Assembly: GCA_032717465.1 (NCBI GenBank)
Contig: CM064697.1
Location: 5,578,033 to 5,642,032, forward strand
DNA from: Coenobita brevimanus
Lineage: Eukaryota > Arthropoda > Malacostraca > Decapoda > Coenobitidae
DNA: 64,000 nucleotides
Reading direction: 5' to 3'
In this document: in pieces, positions 36,867-47,899 of the stretch
How the letters are laid out: each line of letters opens with the position of its first letter
Position numbering within the stretch: the stretch's first letter is position 1
The notes under the pieces: model-generated
The model's input: the letters and a program-made list of their open reading frames with translations, nothing else
Told to the model about the DNA's origin: nothing
The model's database searches: none
Made by a program: the position numbers and the translations under genes

Positions 36867-37065
36867 TAACTCTTAAACTTCTGAAGGTTTCCTAGTGATG
36901 AGTAAAATTGTAAAGAATTAGCCGGAGTAAGAAAGTTAAGTCAACAGCTTATGGTTAAGGGTTAATGAAAACAGTCTCTTAAGACCTTAGGTTTCCCATT
37001 AGTGAATAAAATTGTTTGAGATTAGCCAGTAAAACACATAAGTTGTCAGCAGAGTTTTAAGGGTT
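36867..37065 (+). repeat. Two-copy ~100-bp tandem duplication in SLC34 intron
   Basis: Copies at about 36867-36966 and 36967-37065 share GGTTTCC.AGTGA, ATAAAATTGT, ATTAGCC and AAGGGTTAAT. It is noncoding and diverged. Confidence 0.65.
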
Positions 37066-37259
37066 AATTGTTTGCACCACAGTAGCAGTTTTTTACTGAT
37101 TTACATCAAGAAGAGTAAAGTGTTTCAGTGTCTCATCTTAGTCTTTTTGATTATAAAGTACTGTATAAATAGTGATCTGGTAAGTACCAGTTCACAGCAC
37201 TATGTACTGTGTTATCTCAGGATTCATAATGTTTTCATATAATTTTTTTTTTTTTCCAG

Positions 37260-37558
37260 GTGGGCCAATTGTTCTTGCTGCAGTTGGAATCCCTCTTGTG
37301 GTCTTACTTGTTTTTGTCGTAATTGTCAACGTCCTTCAAGCAAAGAAGCCCTCGTTTCTTCCTCGTGTCCTTCGCACATGGGACTGGCTGCCTAAACCTC
37401 TTCATTCCCTCCAGCCATATGATGCTTGCTGCCTTTCTCTACCCTGCTGCAAGTCCTGCCGGGAGCCCCAGGAGGAGTCTGAGCTGCACAAAGTGGAAGT
37501 AACAAAGGAAACAGGAAAGGAGAACCAGGGTTTTGAGAGTACGGATACTAGGTTTTAA
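37260..37558 (+). CDS. SLC34A: SLC34 terminal coding exon
   Basis: The acceptor is a long T-tract ending TTTCCAG. The frame ends with TAA at 37556-37558. It encodes a last membrane helix (VLAAVGIPLVVLLVFVVIV), the cytosolic NVLQAKKPSFLPRVLRTWDW, a Cys-containing patch (ACCLSLPCCKSC) and an acidic/Lys tail ending DTRF. The cysteine cluster is typical of NaPi-IIb tails, though shorter here. The final four residues fit a class I PDZ ligand (x-S/T-x-hydrophobic); mammalian NaPi-IIa ends in TRL and binds NHERF/PDZK1 scaffolds through it. Confidence 0.95.
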
Positions 37559-39314
37559 TGAGGTTGTGGTATCTAGGTTTTGAAAATTGAAGTTTGTTGG
37601 TAACTAAAACTTACTTCTCTTGACTCTGTTTATGTTGAAACTGTCATCATATTAAGTGACTGATTTTACTTCACTGCATTACCTAAACAACCCATGAAGT
37701 GGTGAGTGTTGTTCATCTTCAGAAATAACTTTGTCCACACCTGTCACTTGTGCAATAAGTTAGTGTCTTCCCATAGGTTTATGGTGTCCATGTTCCCTTT
37801 TTTCATGCCTTTCATGCCACCCACTCATCACTTAGTACTGTACAGATTTTTGGCTTTCATAGTACATCATACTCTTTTGTTTAATTCCATTCATCCATCA
37901 CTAAGTGCAGTATTACCAACTTAGCAAAGACTTATAAATAGAGACAACTGTTTTCTGTCTCCTTCCTCTCGGATATATTTTCTTCACACCCTCATTCCAT
38001 ATACTGTACAGTACGTATGTAATACTATGCAGAAATATGTTAAAGTATTTTTCATCTCACTCACCATTCTTCTCTATTATGGCCAGTCAGGTGTTCTTCA
38101 ATGCTGACACTTGCTAAGGTCTTTCAGTAGCATTAGTTGCCTTGCAGATTTCTATATTAGTTTAGTTTCTTGACAGCATTAAAGTTGTCCAGATCTGGCA
38201 TATATCAGTTTATTATTTATTGTTTTTACATGTGCAACTTTGTCATAGCATTCCAGTTCATATCCATTTCATCCTCACATCACATTTCATAAAACTAATT
38301 TCATTGTAATCACCATATTTCATTGTCATTACCATGGTAAGTGCATTCCAGTCAGTGAATGAATCTTGATTTGTTGTTGCTCTAAAATAGTTTAACTCAT
38401 AAGTATGATACTTGTTTTAGATTTTTAATACTAAAGTAATTGTATATACACAGTATATCCTATTGAGACCTGGAATTTTCCCTACAGCTAAATACCTGTA
38501 AAACTGTCTGATGGTAGACTGAATAAAATGATAAAGTTGAACAGGGATCTTAGTGGGATATATACCTGTACTGGGTACCTGTATATATAATCACAAAAGC
38601 ACTTTATACCAAAGAAATTTATTACCTGTGTTTTAAAACTGTTATTCACTTGGATACATTTTTGATTGTGTGGGTAATGTACTTAGCGAAATTTATTTTA
38701 AAAGTATCAGTATGCTTTGACATCTCATGATGGCTAATTTATTTTTGTGAAAATGTTTATTTCAAATCTCATAGATATGATTAAATAATACCATATCTCA
38801 AATAACTGTAAATTATAAAACACAAATTTATTTCTGTGCCTACCATATCATGCACATTCATACAGTATGCACAGTACTGGTTGCCTGCACTGAATTTTTG
38901 AAAAATCCATTTTTGTCTAGTCGAGCATAGTAGGCTATGATGCTAGTAGTTCATTGCAGAGGTTAACCAACAACATTACAGTACTTGAAAGTGTAACATT
39001 AGCAGACTTATCCACAGTTTGATTGCTCAGTCTGTATACTTTATTGTGAAAGTTCGCTACAACTGACTATGCTGTACATAACCTTTGATTCAGAAGCAAG
39101 ATGAAGGAAATGACACTGTATCATGTACTCATCAGGTGTTAGAATTTTCTGCTATATAGCAATATCAAGGATCAAATGTGAGTACTTTGGAGCAAATGAA
39201 TGATGTAAACACAGTGTAAGGTCATTTATACAGTATATCTGCCATCATCAGAACTTCAGAGAATTATATGTACAATACTAATATTAATCCAAGTGTATCA
39301 AGTGCTTTGGTTAA

Positions 39315-39605
39315 CCCCTAGGCTGCGGTGGTCCTAAACACTTCCTATGTCCGTGGTGCAGGATAACTGGTTAAAAAAATTGTATTTTCATCATGTGTTT
39401 TGATCCCTTTTCCCTAACCAAACATGATAACATTTTAGTCAAAGTTTACACTCCACAATGATGATTCGCCATCCACTCGTCAAGCATAAACACACAGTAG
39501 GCGCAAAAAATGACCAAAAAGTTCACAATATTTCACATGTCTCCTCCGGAATGCACAATGAGGTCTACCGATAGGATTTCCGGAATGCTGTGCGCAACTG
39601 AGGGG
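39315..39605. mobile_element. piggyBac-like MITE, 291 bp, TTAA target duplication
   Basis: Flanked by TTAA at 39311-39314 and 39606-39609. The left end CCCCTAGGCTGCGGTGG and the right end (reverse complement CCCCTCAGTTGCGCACAGC) form an imperfect terminal inverted repeat. TTAA duplication and CCC-beginning termini identify piggyBac-type non-autonomous elements. No ORF. Confidence 0.65.
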
Positions 39606-40337
39606 TTAATGAACATTACTCTTATGAACTTTATCAATATGTTTGCATTCTGTATATAATATACATAGTTCCTGTATATATGATTTATTAGTGTGAAGAA
39701 GATCAAATACATATTGAAGATTATAATCGTAGAAATGTACCGTAAATGATTTGTGTCTTCCATTGTACTGTACTTTAACGTTGCTGAGTTAGCTAAAATT
39801 ATTGGAGAATCAGCAGTTAGTGAGACTGCTATGGCAGGTGTATATTAGATATAAAAGATGATACGTTCAGCTAACTTAACCCAAATTACTCACACAGCCC
39901 TAGAATGTGCTAATACACTGTAACATTATAATGTTCTATACCTCAGTCAGATTGCTCCTCTTAGAGCAGTTTTATGTATTAGAAGATATGCAGTGTGCAG
40001 TATGGTATTTAGTGTTCAGTATTGCCCTAACGCAATTTCTGATGTTTACATGTTGTGGGGAGATCTAGAGCAATAAAATTGTAGGGGACAAGAATCAAGA
40101 AGTCACCTAATTTACAATAACTCTCCCTCCTGTGCCTTTGAATGATAGAAGTTGCTTGCAACTTTGATTTCTTTTCATTGTAGTTGCCTTTTCTGATGCA
40201 AGGAATACACGGGTAGTATTTTTTTTTTTCCTCGCCCCTCTCCCCAGGGTACAAGTTCATGCTCAGTCATCTTTAAGCAATACAAGTACTGTGCTAATTA
40301 GTATTTCTAATTGAATGGATTGTAAAATTTATAAATA

Positions 40338-40887
40338 CCCTGATCCCTTGGTTATCGTGTATGATTAGTACCAAACATGGCACATGATAATGGAATTGCA
40401 CGATGACGAAAACACAGAACCTATGGGATTTATTCTAAGCAGTATGAGGCATCCAAAGTGCAAGCCTAAATTTTCCCATTTATGACAATTTAAACCCACC
40501 AAACAAATACATCCTGTTATAGTAAGCACCAGAAACACATAGGCATGGTTAGGTTAATGGAAATGATGAAAAGAACATAATAAGGAAGAAACACTTCAAG
40601 AAACTTGAGATGGAATTACGATTAAGGGTTTCAAGGCTAGGAGGTGGAGAGTTAATGGTCTCTACCACCTGGGACTAACTCCTCAAGTAGGGCCTCATCT
40701 TTGAATCCCTGAAAGCCATCAGAAATCACAGACACTGCATCATTATTGTTGGCAGAAACCAGCTGAGGCGCACGACAACAATGTTTTTGAGCTAAAAATG
40801 CACCATAATGACAGGAGTGTAGATTTTCATCTCACACTGATAAAGAAAACTGCTATAACTAAGTGTGCTGTAACCAAGGGATCACTG
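40338..40887. mobile_element. TA-flanked pogo/Tc1-like MITE, 550 bp
   Basis: The left end (C)CCTGATCCCTTGGTTATCG and the reverse-complemented right end CAGTGATCCCTTGGTTACAG are terminal inverted repeats. TA dinucleotides lie at 40336-40337 and 40888-40889. No transposase frame remains. It lies downstream of SLC34, possibly inside its 3' UTR. Confidence 0.7.
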
Positions 40888-42389
40888 TACTATAATAGCT
40901 TTCTTTCAGAAATTAATAAATTAAACATTACTGATCTAGAATTAAGTTTGTTGGTGTATGTTGCTGCATAGCTACAGGAAGCTGAATAGTACTTTTATGT
41001 CCTGTAAACACTGATCCATGTCAAACTTTTAGCTGATCTATGTCAGTTTATCTTCAATATTATCCTGTGCATAATTTGCATAAGTGCCAATGAGAGTGTT
41101 GCTCTGACACTGTAATGTGTACATAAACTTGACACAGACAATTGTCAAGAGGCATTTTATATTTTGATGTACATTTTTGTCAATAAGTAGATTGGTGTAT
41201 ATAGTAATGTAGTATCACTAATTTTAGTATGATATATCTGATGAACTGATTCTTGATTAAATAAATTCAGCCACTAACTAAGTGTGTCCCAAACCACGTG
41301 ATTTTTAGGTTTACTGTCAAACTTTAATCTTTGTAAACTATAATACAAATGTTTCTGTTTTCATTGATGCATCTTGAATGTTTATATTGCTACCATTGTT
41401 TTTTTTTAGTACACATGTATGTTGTTTATTGCCAGGTTATTTTATTCAGCTTGCAGAAAAGCATACCAGTCAAAGGTTATAAAATATTATGAATCCTTCC
41501 ATGTCAGAATGAGGAATGTGTGTTAAACTTGTTAGCTTCTTGTGTGGGAGATGTTATGTTTCAGGTCTCTGCAATAAGACTGATACTGATAAAGGAGAAA
41601 GCATGTAAAATCTGAAAGCTATTTTTAGTTTTCACGGATCTGGAATGTGACAAAGTGAAAAAAGAGGGATTTTGTAAGGTGTGGCATAAGGGTGGTGTGG
41701 TGAGGGCATGAACGTTAGAGTGACTCAAGAATGAATGGTGGTCAGAGCTATCAAGGTGTTGATATGAAAATGACAAATGTGTTCAGAGGCTGCAAGAGTA
41801 TGCACTAATGTATGAATGTGAGACTGGTACAGTACAACATGTGAACAGTGAGGGCAATAAAACTGGAACTGTTGAGGAATCCAGGTATGTGCAGTATACA
41901 TTGGGAGTAAATGATTGGAAGTAAGAAACTAAAAAGCAGTATGCTTGTCTGGTAATGGTTATATAGGGGGATAGTTTTTTGACACGTGAGATTTATTGAT
42001 AAGGAAAAGAAACTTATTTATCTTGGTAATCAGTAAAACTATACTGGATGGGTACAACCACCATAGTAGGCAGGCTTGCTGTTTGAGATGAAACATATAA
42101 TGTTCCCCTCATAAAATTGCCCCTATCTAGCAGCAGTGGAGCAATTGGTCATGACAGTGGCTGGACTGATCCAGAGCAAAGAATGTTAAGACTCAGGCTA
42201 CAATAATCAAGAGATCTTGGGAAACTTAGATTTCTTGGAACTGACATGTACATCTTGATACTGGCTAGTGAGGTAAATGTATCAGTACTAAATGAGCTGA
42301 GAAATTTGAATTAGGATATTACAGTTCATGGTGACATCAAAAGACCATGGTCAGGCATTCACAGAATTGTTTGATGGGCTACATTGAGC

Positions 42390-42535
42390 CACAGAATGCA
42401 ACCATCATCCACTCACTTGATGCAGTGCTGTCTACTTCTTAGGTGACTCTGTGCTGAGTGACAGATCTAATTGTTTCCTGTAATCCAGGACACCACTCAC
42501 AATGCTGGGTGGTAACACATAACTAACTACAGTAT
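42390..42535 (-). repeat. Hairpin-bearing dispersed repeat, copy 2 (partial)
   Basis: On the + strand it reads CATCATCCACTCACTTGATG, then GTGACTCTGTGCTGAGTGAC, AATTGTTTCCTGTAATCCAG and GCTGGGTGGTAACACATAAC, the reverse complement of the other copies. The middle purine-rich part is deleted. Confidence 0.65.
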
Positions 42536-43272
42536 TAGGATGATGTGGAGCCTACTATGGTGCCCCTATTAACTAAGTGGAGAGATGCAATTGTTGCGTA
42601 CATCTAGGAACCACACCTCTGCACACTTCCTCCTGTCTTTCTGTGGCGAGGCACTGTCCACCATAAGGGAACATTGGTTCATTGCATGTGACATCCTTGC
42701 AAGGGTGACTGCTTGCCGATGGTTGATGGGTCTGCTTGCCAAGAAAGACTGGGATTACTCTTCTACTACAAAGCAAAGAATGAATGGGGCAAAGAAGTTT
42801 CAGTCAATAGGAATTAAGCATAGAACTCCAAAATATTTGTTTAGTAAATAATGAAAGTGTAGAACATCAAATCATTAAACAAAATAAGATAAAACATGAA
42901 GATACTCTTGGCATATGCCTCAGCATCAGCCCATGAAAAAATGAAGACTAATGAAGAGGCAGAAGAAAGCAGAAAATGCATTTGGTATGTACGAAACTGC
43001 AAAATAATGAAAGATATCTCATTGTAACCAGTAAAGCACAGCAAGTAAAAAATGTAATTACAGTAAATGAAGCAAGTTTAAGAAGCAATCACACAAACAG
43101 CACAGTGAAATTTTCTGGCTGAGGTGGAGAATGCAACAAAATTATGTTTCCTAGTTCGCCAAAAGTGTGTGCAGCTGAGGGTAGATGCAGATGACATGTA
43201 ATGGTAATGATAACTGTCACTCCCCATATCATCCCCTCTGGGATCTGGAGGGCCTACATCATGAGAGAGCTC

Positions 43273-43930
43273 AAGGATAAGTTATGATAGTCCAAATCAG
43301 TGCAGCCAGAGGAGACCATCCTATGCCTTTGGCAGCACTGTACAGTATATAACAGAAAAACTTCCAGCCACCACCTCCATTACAAATATGGCACAGAAGA
43401 TCTATCAGAACAGTCAAGGAGACAACACTGAAGTAGGAGGGATCTCCAAATAAGAGGGAATGTGATCATTTGGACAAGTAAACATCATACGACAGGAGTG
43501 GAATAAAAAATAAAAAAATAAAAAGTAAGATGAATAAATATATTCAAAAGTTTAACATGAACAAAATTAGAGAAAATTTATTAAATGAAGGAAGAAATAA
43601 ATTATGATAGTCCAAATCAATGCAGCCAGAGGAGACCACCCTATGCCATTGGTGGCACTGTATAAGAGTATAACAGAAAAACTTCCAGCCACCACCTCCA
43701 TTAGAAACAAGATGTATTAGCACTAATAGAGCAGTCAAGGAAGCAACACTTGAAGTAGGAGGGATCTCCAAAGAAGAGGGAATGTGATTATTTGGACAAG
43801 AAGACATCATATAACAGCAGTGGATTTAAAAAAAAAAAAAAGGAATCAAAAGAAAGATGAATAAAGATATTCAAGAGTTTAACAAGAACAAAACTGAAGA
43901 ATGTTTAAGGAACGAAGGAAGAAATAAACA
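43273..43930 (+). repeat. 330-bp tandem duplication
   Basis: Units at about 43273-43602 and 43603-43930 are highly similar: ATGATAGTCCAAATCA.TGCA, GCCAGAGGAGACCA.CCTATG, AACTTCCAGCCACCACCTCC, GAAGTAGGAGGGATCTCCAA and GAGGGAATGTGAT.ATTTGGA. Each ends in an A-rich stretch with GAATAAATAT/GATGAATAAA. No protein frame is preserved. Confidence 0.9.
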
Positions 43931-43963
43931 GGAAAAAAAAAAAAGTCCGACAGAAACTAAATA

Positions 43964-45588
43964 TGGCAAGACCACTCTATAACGGACTAATTGGGGCCTA
44001 AGCCATTCCGAAAAATGTGAAATTCTGATAAAAGCGACATCATGACTTCCCCCTGCTAACCCGGACTTTTTCCAATGTATTAGACATTAGTCCGGATCGC
44101 ACCAACGGTTTTTAAACTGCTTTCACTACCATTGCAGTACTGTACTGTATTATATCGTCACTACAGTAATGAAATGGTATAATATGTATAATAAAACTGT
44201 ACTGTACACTGATAACACTGGTTTACAAAAAATTTGAGGCAAGCATGAAATTAGGTGTTCTAACCTAATTTTGGGGTGCTGATTTCAGATTTGAAATCCG
44301 TTTTCACTCATCACCACTAGTTTTTTAGATATATGTGTATACATGTATGTACATGTATACATATAGGTCTAGACCCAAAATATTCACCAAAAATCCATTT
44401 ACCATCCTATTTTTTTGAGACTTGGTTTAAAACCCGTGCCACAACAAGCTCAAACATGTCAAGCACTACACGCAGAAGGACTGGGGGTTTAGGAGCACTT
44501 TCATGCCTGGGAAACACAGTGCCCAAGAAAATCCTCTAGTGGACAAGAACAAGATGCTTCTTCCCTCTCTTCATATCAAGCTTGGCCTTATGAAGAATTT
44601 CGTGAAGGCCATGGACAAGGATGGCGTTGCCTTCCAACACCTGTGCACTCTGTTCCCAGCTCACAGTTCTGCTAAGCCCAAGGAGGGCATCTTCATTGGA
44701 CCTCAGATTCGGGAGGTGCTGAAGGATGAGGTATTCGAGGGGAAGCTCACCTTGAAGGAATTGAGAGCATGGGAAACATTTAAGGTAGTCTGCCATGGCT
44801 TCCTTGGTAACACACGGGCACTAGATTACCAAGAGGATGTCGAGAAGTTGTTGCAGGCTTATCAGGATATGAGGTGCCAAATGTCTCTCAAGATTCACTT
44901 TTTCCACTCCCACCTCAACTTCTTCCCCCAAAACCTTGGAGCAGTAAGTGACGAACATGGGGAAAGGTTCCACCAAGATATTACTAAGATGGAGAGCAAC
45001 TACCAAAGCAAGTGGAACCCCAGCATGATGGGGGACTTCTGCTGGATGCTCCTGCACGACATCCCGGAGGCAAAGTATACCAGATCGTCCAAAAAAAAAA
45101 ACTCACTTCTGACTGTCTGTAGTACTATGGTGTGTATATATGCTTATATCCAAGTAATGGTAATATTTAGTTCTGTCAGTGTTCTGTGTCTGTTTTGTTT
45201 CATTCTGTAATATGCCATTTTAATATATGAAATAAACTCATTATATTATAAATGTATGCATTATAATAAAAAAAGGAATATGTGAAAACAAAAAAACTAT
45301 AGGTGACAGAGCAAAACTGTTTAGAAATTTGAATTAAGCATATCAAAATTAGTCAAAAACACCTATTCACATGCTAGCCTCAGATTTTTTTTTTTCCCGG
45401 TAAACCAGTATAATCACGTCTTTTAGTTACCTTCTTGTGGTGAACATAGGTGAAGTAGTCAGGCAGTCCGCACTGCTTCTGGCTTTATCAGACTTTTTCT
45501 GATATATAGGAATTTAATCCGGTAGCTCCTCGATTCCGATAAAAGCGAATTCCAGTCGACTGAAGTCCGTTACATCGAGGTTTTACTG
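43964..45588 (+). mobile_element. TA-flanked pogo/Tc1-like element carrying an unusual ORF
   Basis: The reverse complement of the right end is CAGTAAAACCTCGATGTAAC GGACTTC, a form typical of pogo/Tigger-type termini. The left end TGGCAAGACCACTCTATAAC GGACTAATTGG is a diverged partner, and further inside both arms carry TTCTGATAAAAGCGA / TTCGCTTTTATCGGAA. TA dinucleotides flank at 43962-43963 and 45589-45590. The interior lacks a recognisable DDE transposase and instead contains the ORF at 44503-45210. The element is about 1.6 kb. Confidence 0.6.
44503..45210 (+). CDS. Repeat-borne conserved arthropod ORF of unknown function
   Basis: Continuous frame of 235 codons. The conserved-looking core runs from about residue 12 (PLVDKNKMLLPSLHIKLG) through LMKNFVKAMDKDGVAFQHL, EGIFIGPQIREVL and HFFHSHLNFFPQNLGAVSDE to HGERFHQDITKMESNYQSKW and DFCW. 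From memory, frames with LPPLHIKLGLMKNFVKAM and GAVSDEHGERFHQDI recur in many arthropod genomes in multi-copy form, so I regard it as transposon-encoded; no enzymatic function is known to me. It is GC-richer than its AT-rich surroundings and has no internal stop. The last ~35 residues (after RSSKKKNSLL) look non-conserved. It is probably a C-terminal fragment of a larger protein, because the ATG lies close to where similarity starts. Confidence 0.55.
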   Translation: MPGKHSAQENPLVDKNKMLLPSLHIKLGLMKNFVKAMDKDGVAFQHLCTLFPAHSSAKPKEGIFIGPQIREVLKDEVFEGKLTLKELRAWETFKVVCHGFLGNTRALDYQEDVEKLLQAYQDMRCQMSLKIHFFHSHLNFFPQNLGAVSDEHGERFHQDITKMESNYQSKWNPSMMGDFCWMLLHDIPEAKYTRSSKKKNSLLTVCSTMVCIYAYIQVMVIFSSVSVLCLFCFIL

Positions 45589-45599
45589 TACTACATGTG

Positions 45600-46630
45600 A
45601 GACTGGAACAGAGGCAATGAACAACAAAAATAAACAAAGTACAAATAAAATTTTAGTCAGTTTCATGACCAGGGTCTTTTCACAATGACGAAATGGTGGA
45701 CACGGTGCTCTCCAAAATTATAACAGAAGACATACTGAACATTTTGTTAGGATAATGGGATAAGGCAGTAAATAAAAACTAGCAACACTGTTTAAAATAT
45801 TACATCAGAACTGAAAAATCTAACTATTATGCTGCTTCACAAGAGTGCCATCAGTGTCATAGCACTATTACACAAGTTATCTCTCTGTGTTGTTGTTCTT
45901 GTTGTTGATCCAACCCCAAGCTCATTTGAATGTGAACCAACTGACTCCAGGCTGAACTTGTCTTCTCCCACAGTCCACCAACCTCCTAGAAAAGGATAGG
46001 GAAGGAGTCGAGGGATGTTTGTATAATGTGCCACCACAGGAGGGCATCCCTCAGCAGCACCCCTCTGTGGTGCACTTAATTTTTAATTCTCTGTAGTGTA
46101 CAAACTGAAGATAAAAAACTAACACTGCCATACAGAATTAGTTGTATACAGTACTGTACTTGAAGAGAGCTGAAGTAATGGGCAGAGATGTTGATTGGAA
46201 ACAAAAAGGTTTCCAGTAGAGTGGCTGCAAGTGGTAGTTTGAGGGGGGGGTGGAACATACCATTTGTGGTGGTGTTTTGCACTTATGTGGTCCAACCTTG
46301 TTCAACAGATGCTTCCTCAATACCCTTGAAACAGGACAGTATATATTCCCAGAATTGCTATTCCAAGGTTCATTTCCCTTGTTAATGGGAAGAAGCAACA
46401 AGTTCGAGAATTCTACCCACAAGAAAGGTCTTACTATCTGTGACACTGAGCTAATGTTAAGCAACTTTTATTGCTATTTGCTCTAGACTGACACCATTCA
46501 TCCATTCACTCATCACCCAGACCAGTATTGCCCCATCAGATGAGCAGGAGCCTGGTTCTACTTACCTATCTCTCTATAACCAGATGCCATAATCCTATAA
46601 AGGGTGTCTCTTTGACTACGAGCTGGTTTT
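45600..46630. other. No gene recognised
   Basis: Unique AT-rich sequence. Several 60-110 codon frames on both strands overlap each other and show no domain. Confidence 0.5.
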
Positions 46631-46639
46631 ATGGGGGGG

Positions 46640-47265
46640 GGGGGCACTTGGGTAATGTGATGAGTAAGGATGGAAGTTTGGAGGGTGAAGTACTTGAAAG
46701 GGTACAACAAGGAAGAGATGTTGCTGGTTCCTTGAAAGCAGTGACGAGAAACAGGGAAGTGAGCATGGAAGTGAAAAAGTTACTACATGACAGTATTGTG
46801 ATACCAACTCTAACGTATGGAAGTGAAGCTTGGACGTTGTTGGAGGGACACAAGTCAAGAGTGACAGCAGTGGAAATGAGTTATTTTGAAAGGAGCCTGT
46901 GGAGTCACATGGAGAGACAGACTGACAAATGAGGATGTAAAGGAGCGTTGTGGTGTGGATGTGGATGCGATAGGAAGCGTTAGGAGAAATACAATGAGGT
47001 GGTTTGCCCACGTGGAGAGGATGGAGAGTGAGAGACTGATGAGGAGAGTGTATGTGAGTGAGGTGGAGGAGGAGAGAGGGAGGGAGAGGCCAGGGATGAG
47101 ATGGAGGGATGGAGTGGAGAGGTATATGAGAGAGGGGGGTGTGAGTTGGGAGAAGGGCAGTGAAATTGTGGGGTACAGGGCTGCGTGGAGGCAATTTGTT
47201 TGTGGCCACCCCGTATGGGATTAAGGTGTCTGGCAATAGATAAATACTGTAGATAGATAGACTAA
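46640..47265 (+). pseudogene. LINE reverse-transcriptase C-terminal region, frameshifted
   Basis: The first frame reads LERVQQGRDVAGSLKAVTRN, VIPTLTYGSEAWTLLEGHKS, RVTAVEMSYFERSL. A frameshift near 46890 leads into GVTWRDRLTNEDVKERCGVD, NTMRWFAHVERMESERLMRR and WRQFVCGHPVWD. Y-GSE-W and the R-FGHV-RM motif are typical of the region downstream of the RT domain in crustacean non-LTR elements. The 3' end GGCCACCCCGTATGGGATTA, GGTGTCTGGCAATAGATAAA and a TAGA-repeat tail match other truncated copies (29625, 54301). The RT domain itself is absent, so this is a 5'-truncated dead copy. Confidence 0.8.
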
Positions 47266-47270
47266 CCCTC

Positions 47271-47540
47271 CGCCAGCCCACTTGTCGACAAATAGGGAAC
47301 AGGAATAGGTTGGTTATATGGTCACCATCCAGCATTGTAAATGGTTTCCTGGCTAACAGGAAACCATTAGGCATGTCACTTAATGTAAAACCACCTGAAA
47401 AGGAAAGAAGAGTAATTAAAAGTAAGAGAAAAGATGGGAACAATAAGAAGGGAGGAGGGCAGACACAGAAAAACAATAATAACGGTGAAGGAAGAATTAG
47501 GCTGTGCTACATCAAGTGAGTGGATGATAGTCACCATAAC
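47271..47540 (+). repeat. Hairpin-bearing dispersed repeat, copy 3
   Basis: Contains GGTTATATGGTCACCATCCA, GTAAATGGTTTCCTGGCTAA, CAGGAAACCATTAGGCATGT and CACTTAATGTAAAACCACCT. The arms TGGTTTCCTG / CAGGAAACCA are a perfect 10-bp inverted repeat around GCTAA. A purine-rich body (AAAGATGGGAACAATAAGAA) and the end TACATCAAGTGAGTGGATGA follow. Confidence 0.8.
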
Positions 47541-47899
47541 CTACCACAGTTCTACGGTACATTATTCAGTTCAAACACTTAAGGCAAAGGGGACTAGTTG
47601 CTCACCTCTTCATGACATTACATGAGTAATAAACCCCAACTATCCCTTGGAATTAGATCCTTGTGGGCCACATCTAGCTGGAGTGCCTTAATGCACTAGA
47701 TCAAGAATCTTTAAATTACATGAGGGCAACAGTGCTAATGAACAACATCCGTGCACAGCATAAAGGCCCACTCTGATCTTCCTGCATGCTACAAGATCTG
47801 TCCCATAAAGAGAAAATACTCAAGAACATCATGGGATAATGACATCAACCTGTTGTATTGAGGGAAAACAATGTGCAATAAGACTTATACAGTACTCAC

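Larger units (their letters stand above)
37559..41270 (+). other. Probable SLC34 3' UTR and downstream DNA
   Basis: AT-rich, non-coding, nearly free of microsatellites. AATAAA hexamers occur at 38522-38527 and 41260-41265 and are candidate polyadenylation signals, giving UTRs of about 1 or 3.7 kb. Two MITEs (39315-39605, 40338-40887) are embedded. UTR status is inferred only from position and composition. Confidence 0.35.

Noticed and set aside
46616..47476. 286-codon minus-strand frame
   Set aside because: Antisense shadow of the purine-rich LINE C-terminal region and hairpin repeat; the LINE motifs lie on the + strand.
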